A DNA stretch of 64,000 nt from Rhodococcus tibetensis (lineage in GTDB: Bacteria; Actinomycetota; Actinomycetes; Mycobacteriales; Mycobacteriaceae). The stretch is from contig NZ_JANFQF010000023.1 in NCBI RefSeq assembly GCF_024438035.1, positions 30,489 to 94,488 on the forward strand, read 5' to 3'. A program made the translations under genes and the position numbers. The number at the start of each line of letters is the position of its first letter. Position 1 is the first letter of the stretch. The notes below the pieces were generated by a model. That model saw nothing but the letters and a program-made list of their open reading frames with translations, had not been told where the DNA came from and ran no database searches. Positions 54,953-63,858 of this stretch are shown here, piece after piece.

Positions 54953-55447
54953 AGCCGCCGCATCGAGCATTCCTCGACCTACTCCTTCCCCGTCGACCAG
55001 GTCCACGCAGGCCTGACCACCGAGCAGTACTGGCGCGACCGGATTGCCGAGGTCGGCGGGCCGGGAGCCACGCTCGACGAGGTCACGACCGGACCGGGCA
55101 CCATCTCGGTGGCCATGTCGCAATCGATTCCCGCCGAGCACCTGCCGAGCATCGTCGCGAAGGTCCGTTCCGGGGACCTCGTGATCAAGCGCACTGAAAC
55201 GTGGAGCGCGCTCGATGGCAGTCGCGCGTCGGGCACCTTCACCGCTCGGGTCACCGGCGCACCCGCCGAAATCTCTGGATCGCAAACCCTCACCAGCGCG
55301 GGCTCCGGATCGAAAGTCCAGGTCACCGGTCAGGCTGAGGTCAAGATTCCGCTGATCGGCGGCAAGATCGAAGGTGCCATCGGGGACGAGGTTCTACGCC
55401 TGATCGACAAGGAGCAGGAGTTCACCGAGGGGTGGCTCGGCGCCTGA
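54950..55447 (+). CDS. DUF2505 (START-like lipid-binding fold) protein, paralogue 1
   Basis: The 165-residue protein has the DUF2505/polyketide-cyclase-like SRPBCC pattern: SRRIEHSSTYSFPVDQVHAG at the start and EVKIPLIGGKIEGAIGDEVL near the end. It resembles the neighbouring product in length and order of strands. Such folds bind hydrophobic ligands. The GTG start is reached by a leaderless promoter. Relatives lie by murB in mycobacteria (Rv0481c type), from memory. No ligand is known. Confidence 0.82.
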   Translation: MSRRIEHSSTYSFPVDQVHAGLTTEQYWRDRIAEVGGPGATLDEVTTGPGTISVAMSQSIPAEHLPSIVAKVRSGDLVIKRTETWSALDGSRASGTFTARVTGAPAEISGSQTLTSAGSGSKVQVTGQAEVKIPLIGGKIEGAIGDEVLRLIDKEQEFTEGWLGA

Positions 55448-55534
55448 CCGCGCAGATCGGCTCGCCCCGGACGGTCGGCGACCTGGGGGCGGGCATCGAT
55501 TGTGGTCGGTCACAGTCCGGTAACCTTGACGATC

Positions 55535-56035
55535 ATGGCTCGCCGCATCGACTACTCAGCCCGTTACAAGTACACCCCGAAAGAGGTGTACGGCGCGTTC
55601 ACCGACCGCGACTACTGGGACGCGCGCATCGAGGAGATGCGGAAGTACTCCGAGAACCACATCGAGCACTTCGAGGTCAGCGACGACGGCATCGACATCG
55701 TCCTGCACCACATCCTGCCGCGTTCCGAACTCCCGGAGATTGCGCAGACCGTGATGAAGAAGGACATGGTCATCACCCGCAAGGAGTCGTACACCCCGTT
55801 CGGTGACCCGACCACCGGAACCTACGAGGCATCGATCCCCGCAGGACCCGGCAGCCTCACGGGCACCATGAAACTGTTCGCAACGGACACCGGATGCACG
55901 TTCCGCACGTCGTCCGAGGCCAAGGTGTACCTGCCGTTCATCGGCGGGAAGCTCGAGCAGTTGATGCTCGTCAACCTGATCGACCTTTTCCGCGCCGAAG
56001 CCGAGATCACCGAAAACTGGTTGTCCCAGCAGTAG
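55535..56035 (+). CDS. DUF2505 (START-like lipid-binding fold) protein, paralogue 2
   Basis: The 166-residue protein shares the layout of paralogue 1: MARRIDYSARYKYTPKEVYG, a central KKDMVITRKESYTPFG strand pair, and VYLPFIGGKLEQLMLVNLID close to the end, equivalent to VKIPLIGGKIEGAIG in the other. The two genes are 87 bases apart and arose by duplication. A TAACCT -10 nine bases before the ATG suggests its own leaderless promoter. Confidence 0.82.
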   Translation: MARRIDYSARYKYTPKEVYGAFTDRDYWDARIEEMRKYSENHIEHFEVSDDGIDIVLHHILPRSELPEIAQTVMKKDMVITRKESYTPFGDPTTGTYEASIPAGPGSLTGTMKLFATDTGCTFRTSSEAKVYLPFIGGKLEQLMLVNLIDLFRAEAEITENWLSQQ

Positions 56036-56056
56036 TACCCACAGCACCCCGTTCCC

Positions 56057-56899
56057 ATGACTTCAGCGATGCTGAGGCGGCCCCGTGGCGCCCGAGGCCG
56101 GAGCACGCCATCGGGTGTCATCACTCGGGGCACCACCGGCATCAACCGTCTGCGGCGCAGCGATCGCTGGCTTGTGCACGACGCTCTGGTGCGTCGCACA
56201 CTCGGTGACTGCGCCGATCCCCTCGTCGTCGACCTCGGCTACGGCGCGCGCCCGCACACCACGTTCGAACTCGCCGATCGACTTCTCGCGGTGCGGCGGG
56301 ATCGACGGGTCGTGGGTCTCGAGATCGATCCCGAACGGGTGGTCGAGGGCGGCCGCGGAGTGAGTTTCGCGCGGGGCGGTTTCGAACTGTCCGGCCTGCG
56401 TCCCGTCTTCGTCCGCGCGTTCAACGTGCTGCGGCAGTATCCGGAGGAGGCGGTCGGGCCGGCGTGGGCCCTCATGCAGTCCGGGCTGGCGCCGGGCGGG
56501 CTCATCCTCGAGGGCACTTGCGACGAACTCGGCCGGCGCTGCGCCTGGGTGCTGCTCGACGCCACCCGCCCCCTGTCGCTGACGCTCGCGTGGGACCCCT
56601 TCGACGTCGACACTCCGTCAGACATCGCCGAACGCTTGCCGAAGGCGCTGATCCACCGCAACGTTCCCGGAGAACCGATCCATGCGCTGCTCACGGCCGT
56701 CGACCGGGCCTGGGCCGCCGCGGCGCCGCACGGCTCATTCGGTCCACGGGTGCGGTGGCGCGCATCCTTGGAGCTGCTTCGCGCGCAGGGTGTCCCGGTG
56801 CAAGCGCAACGCAGGCGACTCCGCGACAACGTGCTCACCGTTCCCTGGGACCTGGTCGCGCCGGCGCAGTCGTCGAATCAATTCCCGCGATCGACGTAG
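56057..56899 (+). CDS. SAM-dependent methyltransferase-like protein
   Basis: The 280-residue protein has motif I VVDLGYGARPHTTFELADRL and acidic-loop GLEIDPERVVEGG of class I methyltransferases. The glycine-rich loop is D-L-G-Y-G, matching the family but less usual. LLEGTCDE-like ILEGTCDELGRR lies at motif IV. The N-terminal 35 residues are Arg/Gly-rich. It begins 21 bases after paralogue 2, so it may be its operon partner. Substrate is unknown. Confidence 0.75.
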   Translation: MTSAMLRRPRGARGRSTPSGVITRGTTGINRLRRSDRWLVHDALVRRTLGDCADPLVVDLGYGARPHTTFELADRLLAVRRDRRVVGLEIDPERVVEGGRGVSFARGGFELSGLRPVFVRAFNVLRQYPEEAVGPAWALMQSGLAPGGLILEGTCDELGRRCAWVLLDATRPLSLTLAWDPFDVDTPSDIAERLPKALIHRNVPGEPIHALLTAVDRAWAAAAPHGSFGPRVRWRASLELLRAQGVPVQAQRRRLRDNVLTVPWDLVAPAQSSNQFPRST

Positions 56900-56995
56900 G
56901 ACGCCCCTCGCGTTCCTTCTCGAAAGATCTCGCGCTTCTTCTCGAAAGATGTTGTGTGGGTGCGCAGACGAGGGTGACGTCGACTGAGTGATCGC

Positions 56996-57613
56996 TCAGG
57001 TGCAGGTGGCCAGCGCATGCTCGACGCGCTGCGCGACCTGCGCCGGCAGCGACCCGCACTCGCCGTGCAGGGTCCGCACGTCCAGACGACCGATCGCGAC
57101 CCCGTCGGAGACCACCTCGTCGAGCAGTTCCTGTGAGATACCGCTGGCGGCGAGGTCGAGCGCGGTACAGGTGGGCGTGGTAATCCGCAGCGGTCCCACC
57201 TGCTCGCAGTCCTCCGCGCGAAGCGAACGGCGGTGCAATGCCAATTGCTGTGTGGGCGACGGAGGCGAGAGCACCGTGGAAAGGTGAATGAACCGCGGAT
57301 ACAGGTGACCGAGACCGTGTAGTTCTGCGGCGCTCTGGTGCGAGACGGCCGCGGCGGCACCGAACCACGTGCACCATTTTGCGAATTCGTCGAGATCCGA
57401 GTGGGGACAGTCGTTCAGTCGGAACAGGTCTCGCTCGATCTTGTCCCAAGACCCTGCGGTGACGTGTTCAGCGACGTCGTCGGCCGTGAAGCCGAGGCGC
57501 AGTACTTGCGCCGTCGTGAAGAATCCGGCTTGCGCCGTAGCGAGACGTGTCAGTTCTTCGCCGACACCTTCGCGCTCGGGGCCGCCGGGACGTGGAGCCA
57601 ACCATCCGGACAT
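56996..57613 (-). CDS. AbiEi-like antitoxin-type transcriptional regulator, orphan
   Basis: The 205-residue protein has the AbiEi_4-type N-terminal winged helix (TRLATAQAGFFTTAQVLRLG with VAEHVTAGSWDKIERDLFRL), then the restriction/transcription-like central segment TPTCTALDLAASGISQELLD. Type IV AbiEi antitoxins pair with the nucleotidyltransferase AbiEii, but no AbiEii is next to it here. Such orphans are common in actinobacteria and may act only as regulators. TTCTCGA-type repeats flank the gene. Confidence 0.7.
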   Translation of the reverse strand: MSGWLAPRPGGPEREGVGEELTRLATAQAGFFTTAQVLRLGFTADDVAEHVTAGSWDKIERDLFRLNDCPHSDLDEFAKWCTWFGAAAAVSHQSAAELHGLGHLYPRFIHLSTVLSPPSPTQQLALHRRSLRAEDCEQVGPLRITTPTCTALDLAASGISQELLDEVVSDGVAIGRLDVRTLHGECGSLPAQVAQRVEHALATCT

Positions 57614-57725
57614 TCCCTCACATTACGGGCTTCTGTGTCGTGAATCACACTTTCTCGAGAAGTTCGCGCCCGCACCGAAGAGCTTTCACAGAATTTGTTC
57701 AGAGTTGTGGGGAAGAATCCGTGCA

Positions 57726-58493
57726 ATGGCAGCCCGAACGAACTCCGCATCCCGAAGTAACCGTGTGCTCGTCATCTCACTGATCGTCATTGCCGCGCTC
57801 GTCGCCGTACTGGTCGGCGGTGAACTCTATGTCCGCCACAGCGTGAAGAGTTGCATGGCAGACCAGTTCGAGAGCCAACTCGGTTCCAAGGTGGACGTGG
57901 GTCTGAGCTGGAAGCCGGTGTTGCTGCAGTCGCTGGACAAGAACGTTCCCTACATCACCATCGACAGTGACGACACGAAGTTCGGCCCCGCAGCGGGAAT
58001 GCAGGTCAACGCCCAGGTCAACGACATTCGCATCGAGGACACCCCGGACAGCAGTGGCACTATCGGCAGCTCGGACGCCCGAATTCACTGGTCCACCGAA
58101 GGAATCCTGACCACGCTGCAGCAGCAGGCATTCGGTTCCCTCGTCAGCGCCGTCAAGGCCGACGCCGACGCGGGAACGCTGACCTTCGCGGTCGGTCCTG
58201 CTGGGCTCGCCGAGCTGACCGTCCGGCCCGAGGCCAGTGCCGGGACGGTTCAGGTGAACACGGTCAACGCCGAGATCCTGGGCTTCGGCCTTCCCACCGA
58301 CCTGGTCGACGGAATCGTGCAGACGCTCACATCCAGCCTGCAGACGTACCCGCTGGGTATGCAGCCGACCTCACTGGAGGTCACCGACGACGCCATCGAC
58401 ATCACCCTCGAGGGCGGCGCGTACACGATGCCGGCCGCCGGGACACAGCAGCAACAGCAGGAGCAGCAGAGCAGCTGCGGGCTCCTCGTCTGA
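57726..58493 (+). CDS. DUF2993 (LmeA-like) phospholipid-binding membrane-anchored protein
   Basis: The 255-residue protein has one N-terminal membrane anchor (VLVISLIVIAALVAVLVGG) followed by an outside domain starting RHSVKSCMADQFESQLGSKV, the DUF2993 signature, also found in mycobacterial LmeA. Such proteins bind phospholipids, in LmeA for lipomannan elongation; the role here is by analogy. The C-terminus ends in a Gln-rich QQQQQEQQSS stretch and a final Cys-Gly-Leu-Leu-Val. The ATG at 57726 begins MAARTNSASRSN. Confidence 0.82.
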   Translation: MAARTNSASRSNRVLVISLIVIAALVAVLVGGELYVRHSVKSCMADQFESQLGSKVDVGLSWKPVLLQSLDKNVPYITIDSDDTKFGPAAGMQVNAQVNDIRIEDTPDSSGTIGSSDARIHWSTEGILTTLQQQAFGSLVSAVKADADAGTLTFAVGPAGLAELTVRPEASAGTVQVNTVNAEILGFGLPTDLVDGIVQTLTSSLQTYPLGMQPTSLEVTDDAIDITLEGGAYTMPAAGTQQQQQEQQSSCGLLV

Positions 58494-58506
58494 TCGAGCG
58501 GGCGGG

Positions 58507-59172
58507 TCAGTCGGGTAGCCCGTCCAGGACGGCGCGGGTTCCCGACAGACCGAGTCGCGTCGCGCCGGCGTCGATCATGTCTATCGCGGCCTGCGCGGTG
58601 CGGATACCCCCGCTCGCCTTCACGCCGATCCGCCCTCCCACGGTCTGCGCCATCAGCCGCACGGCGTCGACCGACGCTCCGCCGGCGGGATGAAAGCCGG
58701 TGGAGGTCTTGACGAAGTTGGCACCCGCGCGCTCGGCAGCCCGGCACGACTCCACGATGGCGTGGTCGGTGAGGGCGGCGGTTTCGAGGATGACCTTGAG
58801 TACCGGGCCGTCACCGATGGCCTCGCGCACGGTGAGCACGTCGGCGAGGACGGCGTTGAAGTCACCGGCCACCGCGGCGCCGATGTCGATCACCATGTCG
58901 ATTTCCTGCGCGCCCTGATCGACCGCGAGCCGGGCTTCGGCGCCCTTCACCAGTGAGTGATGTTTTCCCGACGGGAACCCGACCACCGCGGCGGTGACCA
59001 GACCCGCGGCGCGGACGGGCAGCATCGACGGTGACACGCAGATTGCGAGGACGCCGAGCGAGCGGGCCTCCGCGATGAGCGCGCCGACGTCGTCGGTGGT
59101 CGCTTCGGGCTTGAGGAGTGTGTGGTCGACGAGGGCGGCCACCTGGGAACGGGTCAGTGCAACGTCCGGCAT
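58507..59172 (-). CDS. deoC: Deoxyribose-phosphate aldolase DeoC
   Basis: The 221-residue class I aldolase cleaves 2-deoxyribose-5-phosphate to acetaldehyde and glyceraldehyde-3-phosphate in nucleoside breakdown. The Schiff-base lysine is Lys155 in [15 protein letters not shown] and the other key lysine is in [11 protein letters not shown]. The ATG at 59172 begins [18 protein letters not shown]. It faces the methyltransferase gene at 59230 on the other strand. Confidence 0.95.
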   Translation of the reverse strand: MPDVALTRSQVAALVDHTLLKPEATTDDVGALIAEARSLGVLAICVSPSMLPVRAAGLVTAAVVGFPSGKHHSLVKGAEARLAVDQGAQEIDMVIDIGAAVAGDFNAVLADVLTVREAIGDGPVLKVILETAALTDHAIVESCRAAERAGANFVKTSTGFHPAGGASVDAVRLMAQTVGGRIGVKASGGIRTAQAAIDMIDAGATRLGLSGTRAVLDGLPD

Positions 59173-59229
59173 CCTCCGAGCTTCGCACAACGCCGCCGGC
59201 TGTCCGCGTCCACGGCCTAGCATCGCGGT

Positions 59230-60063
59230 ATGACCAATCCCGGATCGATCTTCGACGAGGCGCGCCAGGAGTTCGATCGGCTCACCACCGCGGTGTGGTC
59301 CCCTGCCGGGCAGTCCCTCGTCTTCCAGCTCGGACTCCACCCCGGCGATGCCGTCCTCGACGTGTGCTGTGGTGCAGGGTCTTCCGCGATCCCCGCCGCC
59401 ACCGCCGTAGGGCCCAGCGGGCTGGTTCATGCCGTCGACCTCGCCGACGAACTGCTCGAGCAGGGCCGGCTCGAGTGTTCGGAACGAGGCCTGAAGAACA
59501 TCGAGTTCGTGTGCGCGGACGCCACCACCTGGGAGCCGCCGAGCACGGTCCCCTCGGCGGGCTACGACGCGCTCGCGTGCTCGTACGGCGTCTTCTTCCT
59601 GCCGCATATGGATGCTGCGTTCACCCGGCTCGCCGGTTTGGTCAGACCCGGCGGAAAGGTGGGGATCACGGTGTGGCGACGCGGAGCGCTGCGCGAGTTC
59701 GCCGGCGCGTTCCTGAGCGCCGTCGGCAGGCGTCGGGAACTCGCGCCCGAAGAGAGTGAGTCTCGGTTCGATCCCCTCGAACGGATCGACACGCCGGACG
59801 GTCTCCATCAATGGCTGGCCGAGCTCGGTGCGGAGTCCACGGAGGTCCGCGAGTTGTCCAACCTCATCCCTGCCACGCCGGAGTTCGCCTGGGACCTCGT
59901 CCTCGGCGGTACGCTGCGCGGAGCCCTCTCCCCCTTCGACGACGGCACCGTCGAAGCGATTCGCCGGGACTTTCTCCAGCTCCTCACCGAGCGGGCAATC
60001 CATGACATCGACGCCGGAACTCTCGTGGGTACCGCAGTCGTGACCGGCCGATGGGCAACCTGA
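59230..60063 (+). CDS. Class I SAM-dependent methyltransferase (UbiE-like)
   Basis: The 277-residue protein has motif [21 protein letters not shown] (about residues 39-58), [14 protein letters not shown] (motif II), and the post-[21 protein letters not shown] segment of the UbiE/menG group. Substrate is unknown; it could be a lipid or quinone. It ends 14 bases before purU. Confidence 0.85.
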   Translation: MTNPGSIFDEARQEFDRLTTAVWSPAGQSLVFQLGLHPGDAVLDVCCGAGSSAIPAATAVGPSGLVHAVDLADELLEQGRLECSERGLKNIEFVCADATTWEPPSTVPSAGYDALACSYGVFFLPHMDAAFTRLAGLVRPGGKVGITVWRRGALREFAGAFLSAVGRRRELAPEESESRFDPLERIDTPDGLHQWLAELGAESTEVRELSNLIPATPEFAWDLVLGGTLRGALSPFDDGTVEAIRRDFLQLLTERAIHDIDAGTLVGTAVVTGRWAT

Positions 60064-60076
60064 AAGACTGTTGCCC

Positions 60077-60961
60077 ATGAGCGCTGCTTCTTCCGAGGAT
60101 CACCGGTACGTGCTGTCTCTCGGCTGCCCCGACCGCACCGGCATCGTCGCCCGGATCTCGACGTTTCTCGCCGAGGTGGGCGGATGGATCGTCGAAGCCG
60201 CGTATCACGCCGACGCCGACACCGGCTGGTTCTTCACCCGGCAGGCGGTGCGGGCGTCGTCGGTGAACATGTCGATCGACGAACTGCGCGAACGCTTCGC
60301 TGCCGTCGCGGCCGAGCTGGGTCCGGACACGGAGTGGACGGTGTCCGACTCGGGCGAACGCAAGCGTGTGGTGCTGCTCGTGAGCAAGGAAGCGCACTGC
60401 CTGCACGACCTGCTGGGGCGGGCTGCGGGCGGGGAGCTACCGGCTGACATCTGTGCGGTGATCGGCAATCACCGGGACCTCGAGAACGTCACCCGCCGCC
60501 ACGGCATCGACTTTCACCATGTGCCGTTCCCCAAGGATCCAGCCGAACGTGGTCCTGCGTTCGACCAGGTCCGGGAACTCGTCGACGCCCACGACCCGCA
60601 CGCCGTCGTCCTCGCCCGGTTCATGCAGGTACTGCCCTCCGAGTTGTGTGAGCACTGGGCGGGGCGCGCCCTCAACATTCACCACAGCTTCCTGCCCTCC
60701 TTCGTCGGCGCCCGCCCGTATCACCAGGCCTTCGCGCGCGGAGTGAAGCTGATCGGCGCCACCTGCCACTACGTGACAGCCGAGCTGGACGCCGGCCCCA
60801 TCATCGAACAGGACGTAATTCGCGTCGATCACGCCGACGAGGTCGCGGACATGGTGCGGCAGGGCCGCGACATCGAAAAGCTCGTGCTCTCCCGCGGCCT
60901 GCGCTGGCACCTCGAGGACCGCGTCCTCGTGCACGGCCGAAAGACCGTGGTGTTCAGCTAG
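60077..60961 (+). CDS. purU: Formyltetrahydrofolate deformylase PurU
   Basis: The 294-residue enzyme releases formate from 10-formyltetrahydrofolate, giving tetrahydrofolate. An N-terminal ACT domain ([20 protein letters not shown]) is followed by a formyltransferase domain with the catalytic Asn-His pair [10 protein letters not shown] and [17 protein letters not shown] with the Asp. The ATG at 60077 is preferred over 60071. The stop lies inside a 15-base triplicated repeat, so two more stops follow in frame. Confidence 0.95.
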   Translation: MSAASSEDHRYVLSLGCPDRTGIVARISTFLAEVGGWIVEAAYHADADTGWFFTRQAVRASSVNMSIDELRERFAAVAAELGPDTEWTVSDSGERKRVVLLVSKEAHCLHDLLGRAAGGELPADICAVIGNHRDLENVTRRHGIDFHHVPFPKDPAERGPAFDQVRELVDAHDPHAVVLARFMQVLPSELCEHWAGRALNIHHSFLPSFVGARPYHQAFARGVKLIGATCHYVTAELDAGPIIEQDVIRVDHADEVADMVRQGRDIEKLVLSRGLRWHLEDRVLVHGRKTVVFS

Positions 60962-60993
60962 ACGGTGTTCAGCTAAACGGTGTTCAGCTAGAC
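60949..60993. repeat. 15-base triplicate repeat across the purU stop codon
   Basis: The unit GGTGTTCAGCTAGAC occurs three times head to tail (60949-60963, 60964-60978 and 60979-60993); the middle copy reads TAAAC rather than TAGAC. Being a multiple of three, each copy repeats the last codons of purU and a stop in the same frame, so three stops are available. This looks like slippage-type expansion. Confidence 0.85.
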
Positions 60994-61006
60994 GCGCGAT
61001 GCGCGG

Positions 61007-62095
61007 TTACAGGTTCCGCAGCCGGACGATTTCCTTGTCGAACTCGTCGATGTTCTCGACGGAGCTCATGTGCCCGACACCGGGGAGCACGATGAGCCGG
61101 TCGAGGTGTCCGGCCTCGTCCAGCACGCGAGCGAGCTTGCGCGCGTGAACGGGTGGTGTGAGCCGGTCCATGGACCCGACGAGCACCGTGGTCGGCACGG
61201 TGAGATGGTCGAGCGCTTCGTGGATGTCGAGCCCGCTCAATGCGGCGCCCCAACCCCCGCGAATACGGGGCTTGCACTCGCGCACGATCTTCTCGCAGAA
61301 GCTGACCTCTGCGGGGCTGGCGTTCGGCGACATCGACACGTACTGGATCGCACGGGTCATCACCGGCGAGGACACCAGTGGCATCGGCGCGCTCAACACT
61401 GCGCGGCCTACCGGGACGGGCACCCGGGGGAAGCGGTTCGGGAGGGGAATCACTGTGGTCTCGGCGATGAGCCGATCACAGGCGGTGCTGGCGAGCAGGA
61501 CGGCGGACGCATATTTCTGTACCTCGTCGGGATGGCGTCCGGCCCAGGCCATGATGCTCATGCCGCCCATACTGTGGCCGACCAGCACGGCCTTCTTGTC
61601 GTCGCGGATCGTCGCCTTCAGCACCTCGGACAGATCGTCGGCGAGGACATCGGGACCGAGGGCGAGGGCGCCCACGGTGCTGCGGCCGTGCCCGCGCTGG
61701 TCGTAGGTGATCACGCGGTACTCGTCGGCCAGGGCGTTCACCTGCGGATACCAGTACTCGGTCGAGCAGGTCCATCCGTGGCTGAGCACGATGGGGTCGC
61801 CGTCCACCGGCCCGTAGGCGCGCACATACAGCGTGGCGCCGTCGTCGGTGACGATCTCACTGACGTCGGGTCGCAGGCTCGGGGTACGGAGCAGGTCGTT
61901 CGGCGCAACCTCGGTCGTCAGCGTCAAACCACGGGTGGAGCGCTTGTGGCGGATCGCGGCCGCGGCGGCGACGACAGCGCCCACTCCGGCGACGCCGGCG
62001 AATGCCCGAAGGGCGGTGGTGCGCGGACTGCTGGTCATTCTTACCCCTGTCATCTGGGTGACGCCGCCGTTGCGGCGACGTTCATAGGTTGTCAA
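61007..62095 (-). CDS. Alpha/beta-fold hydrolase with N-terminal membrane segment
   Basis: The 362-residue protein has a hydrophobic N-terminus (LRAFAGVAGVGAVVAAAAAI), then LSHGWTCSTEYWYPQVNALA, the nucleophile elbow VGHSMGGMSIMA, and a catalytic histidine in VLPGVGHMSSVENIDE. A TTG at 62095 overlaps the MerR stop by four bases (TTGA); a GTG at 62062 or ATGs at 62053 and 62038 are alternatives. It is the last gene of a run headed by the diiron oxygenase. Confidence 0.83.
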   Translation of the reverse strand: MTTYERRRNGGVTQMTGVRMTSSPRTTALRAFAGVAGVGAVVAAAAAIRHKRSTRGLTLTTEVAPNDLLRTPSLRPDVSEIVTDDGATLYVRAYGPVDGDPIVLSHGWTCSTEYWYPQVNALADEYRVITYDQRGHGRSTVGALALGPDVLADDLSEVLKATIRDDKKAVLVGHSMGGMSIMAWAGRHPDEVQKYASAVLLASTACDRLIAETTVIPLPNRFPRVPVPVGRAVLSAPMPLVSSPVMTRAIQYVSMSPNASPAEVSFCEKIVRECKPRIRGGWGAALSGLDIHEALDHLTVPTTVLVGSMDRLTPPVHARKLARVLDEAGHLDRLIVLPGVGHMSSVENIDEFDKEIVRLRNL

Positions 62096-62862
62096 CTTGC
62101 TCGGTCGTTCTCGGTCGTCTGCGCGGGACCCGGCGAATCACCGAGTTGCCGGGCGGCCTTCTCCAGCGCACGGGAAATCTGCTCTTCCATCGCCTCCGCG
62201 AAGAGGGTCTGGACGGCGTCGTGCGCGAGTGGACGCATCTGATCGACGAGCCGCACAATGTCCGAGATCTTCGCCTCGTCCAGTTCGAGCTGCTCACCCT
62301 CGGGTGCGAGGTAACGGTCGGCGACGACGGCGACGAATCGTGCTGCGACGTCGGAAAGGTCCTTCCGCACGGCCGCAGTTTGGTCGAGCACGTTCTCGAG
62401 TGAGATACCCGCGTCGACGAGAATCTGGGCAGCCTCCACAAGTCGAGGACTATTCACCGAGTAGTCGTCACCCGAGGGGACGAGCACGCCGAGTTCGGTT
62501 CCCCGGGCGATGTTGGCCTCGGTGGTCTGCGCACCGAACATTCGCCGCAGTTCCGCCACGGTGAGCCGAGCGGCGCGCTTGCGCTTCTTCCACCGGCTTC
62601 CCGGATCGTCGGTCTCGAGCACGTCGGTGACGTGCAGCCCGTACTGGGCAGCCGTGAGCAACTCACTGATGGTGGCAAAGGTGTATCCGCGGTCGAGCAT
62701 CCGGCCGATGAGGTGCAGCCGGGCCAGATGCGACTCGTTGTACCACCCGGTCCGCCCCTGTTTCCGGGGCGGCGGGAGAAGTCCGCGGTCCTGGTAGACG
62801 CGCACGTTGCGCACGCTTACCCGCGCCTCGCGTGCGAGGTCGTCGATCCGATATTCCTTCAT
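62092..62862 (-). CDS. MerR-family transcriptional regulator
   Basis: The 256-residue protein has an N-terminal MerR HTH and wing (YRIDDLAREARVSVRNVRVY with QDRGLLPPPRKQGRTGWYN) and a long helical sensor region (about 100-256). Its ATG overlaps the diiron oxygenase stop by one base (TGATG), and its own stop overlaps the hydrolase start. It probably controls the operon through the palindrome at 63831-63858. Ligand unknown. Confidence 0.9.
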   Translation of the reverse strand: MKEYRIDDLAREARVSVRNVRVYQDRGLLPPPRKQGRTGWYNESHLARLHLIGRMLDRGYTFATISELLTAAQYGLHVTDVLETDDPGSRWKKRKRAARLTVAELRRMFGAQTTEANIARGTELGVLVPSGDDYSVNSPRLVEAAQILVDAGISLENVLDQTAAVRKDLSDVAARFVAVVADRYLAPEGEQLELDEAKISDIVRLVDQMRPLAHDAVQTLFAEAMEEQISRALEKAARQLGDSPGPAQTTENDRAS

Positions 62863-63803
62863 CAGACGATGTGCGCCCGTTCGAGCAGGAGCCGCGACGG
62901 GCCACCGATGAGTCCCACTTCGTCGAGGAATTCGACGGTCTTGGAACAGCCCTCGCGGATCTTGTCGTGATAGTGGCGATTCGATCTGGCGGCCTTCTTC
63001 GCCGCGTCCACGTCGAGACCGGCGGCCGCGTACACCTGTGGGTTCACCAGGCTGGTGACGACGAAATAGGCGATGACACCGAGCGCCAATCGCACCTGGG
63101 CTCTCGCGAACCGGGATGCGGAACGGAGCCGGCGAATCGTTTCTTCACGTGCGTACTTGATGTGCCGCGACTCCTCGAGGACGTGGATCCTGCTGACCGT
63201 GCGCGTCACCGGCTGCACTCGCTCGTCCCGCATGAAGTCGCGCTGCATCATGTCGAGGATTTCCTCGGCGAACAAGGTTCCGCCGTACGCCAGGGACCCG
63301 GTGGCGGTCGCCTTGAACGCCCGAGCGGCCTGGCGAATCCACCACTTGGGCCGATACGACGGGATTCCGAAGCGCTGCGCCGACCTCGCGAACATCGTGG
63401 AGTGACGGCACTCGTCGGCGATCTCGGTGAGCGCGAACTGCACATGCGGGGTGGCGGGATCGTGGAAGTAGATGTCTCGGACGAGCATCTGCATGAGGAT
63501 CAGCTCGAACCAGATTCCGGTACCGGCGATACTGGCCGCCTCGTGCTTGGTGAGCGTGACGCGTTGTTCCTCGGTCATGGAGTCCCAGAGTTCGGTGCCG
63601 TAGAGACTGCACCACTCGGGTGTCATGCCGTAGCGATCCGTCGGGATCGGCGCGTCCCAGTCAACCTCGATCAGCGGATCGTACGACTTGCGTGCCGCGG
63701 AGGCGAGTAACCGTTCTGCAGTGTCCTGCCGGTCACCGACTCGCGTCAGACGCGATGTCGGATGGGCATCGCGTAGGAAGTCCCGCGCACTCTCGACGGA
63801 CAT
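62862..63803 (-). CDS. AurF-like diiron oxygenase (p-aminobenzoate N-oxygenase family)
   Basis: The 313-residue protein has ferritin-like diiron motifs: GIWFELILMQMLVRD, EIADECRHSTMFA (E-x6-H), FAEEILDMMQRDFM, and HVLEESRHIKYARE (E-x2-H). This is the AurF family, which N-oxidises aryl amines, although many members have other oxidations. The ATG at 63803 has GAGGAG five bases before it; the GTG at 63806 is too close. It leads a run with a MerR regulator and a hydrolase. Confidence 0.83.
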   Translation of the reverse strand: MSVESARDFLRDAHPTSRLTRVGDRQDTAERLLASAARKSYDPLIEVDWDAPIPTDRYGMTPEWCSLYGTELWDSMTEEQRVTLTKHEAASIAGTGIWFELILMQMLVRDIYFHDPATPHVQFALTEIADECRHSTMFARSAQRFGIPSYRPKWWIRQAARAFKATATGSLAYGGTLFAEEILDMMQRDFMRDERVQPVTRTVSRIHVLEESRHIKYAREETIRRLRSASRFARAQVRLALGVIAYFVVTSLVNPQVYAAAGLDVDAAKKAARSNRHYHDKIREGCSKTVEFLDEVGLIGGPSRLLLERAHIV

Positions 63804-63830
63804 CACAGCTCCTCGGTCGCCTTCTCCACC

Positions 63831-63858
63831 ACAATAGCATTGTCACAATGTCTATTGT
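63831..63858. promoter_or_regulatory. Long palindromic operator upstream of the diiron oxygenase operon
   Basis: A near-perfect palindrome reads ACAATAG-CATTGT-C-ACAATG-T-CTATTGT, with outer arms ACAATAG (63831-63837) and CTATTGT (63852-63858) and inner arms CATTGT and ACAATG. On the minus strand a TATTGT (63836-63831) can serve as -10, with a TGACAA-like -35 (63859-63854) 17-18 bases upstream, the long spacing MerR proteins use. The operator lies 28-55 bases before the start codon. MerR binding is an inference. Confidence 0.65.

Noticed and set aside
56996..57613. Complete AbiE toxin-antitoxin system
   Set aside because: Only the antitoxin-type protein is present; no AbiEii nucleotidyltransferase lies on either side.
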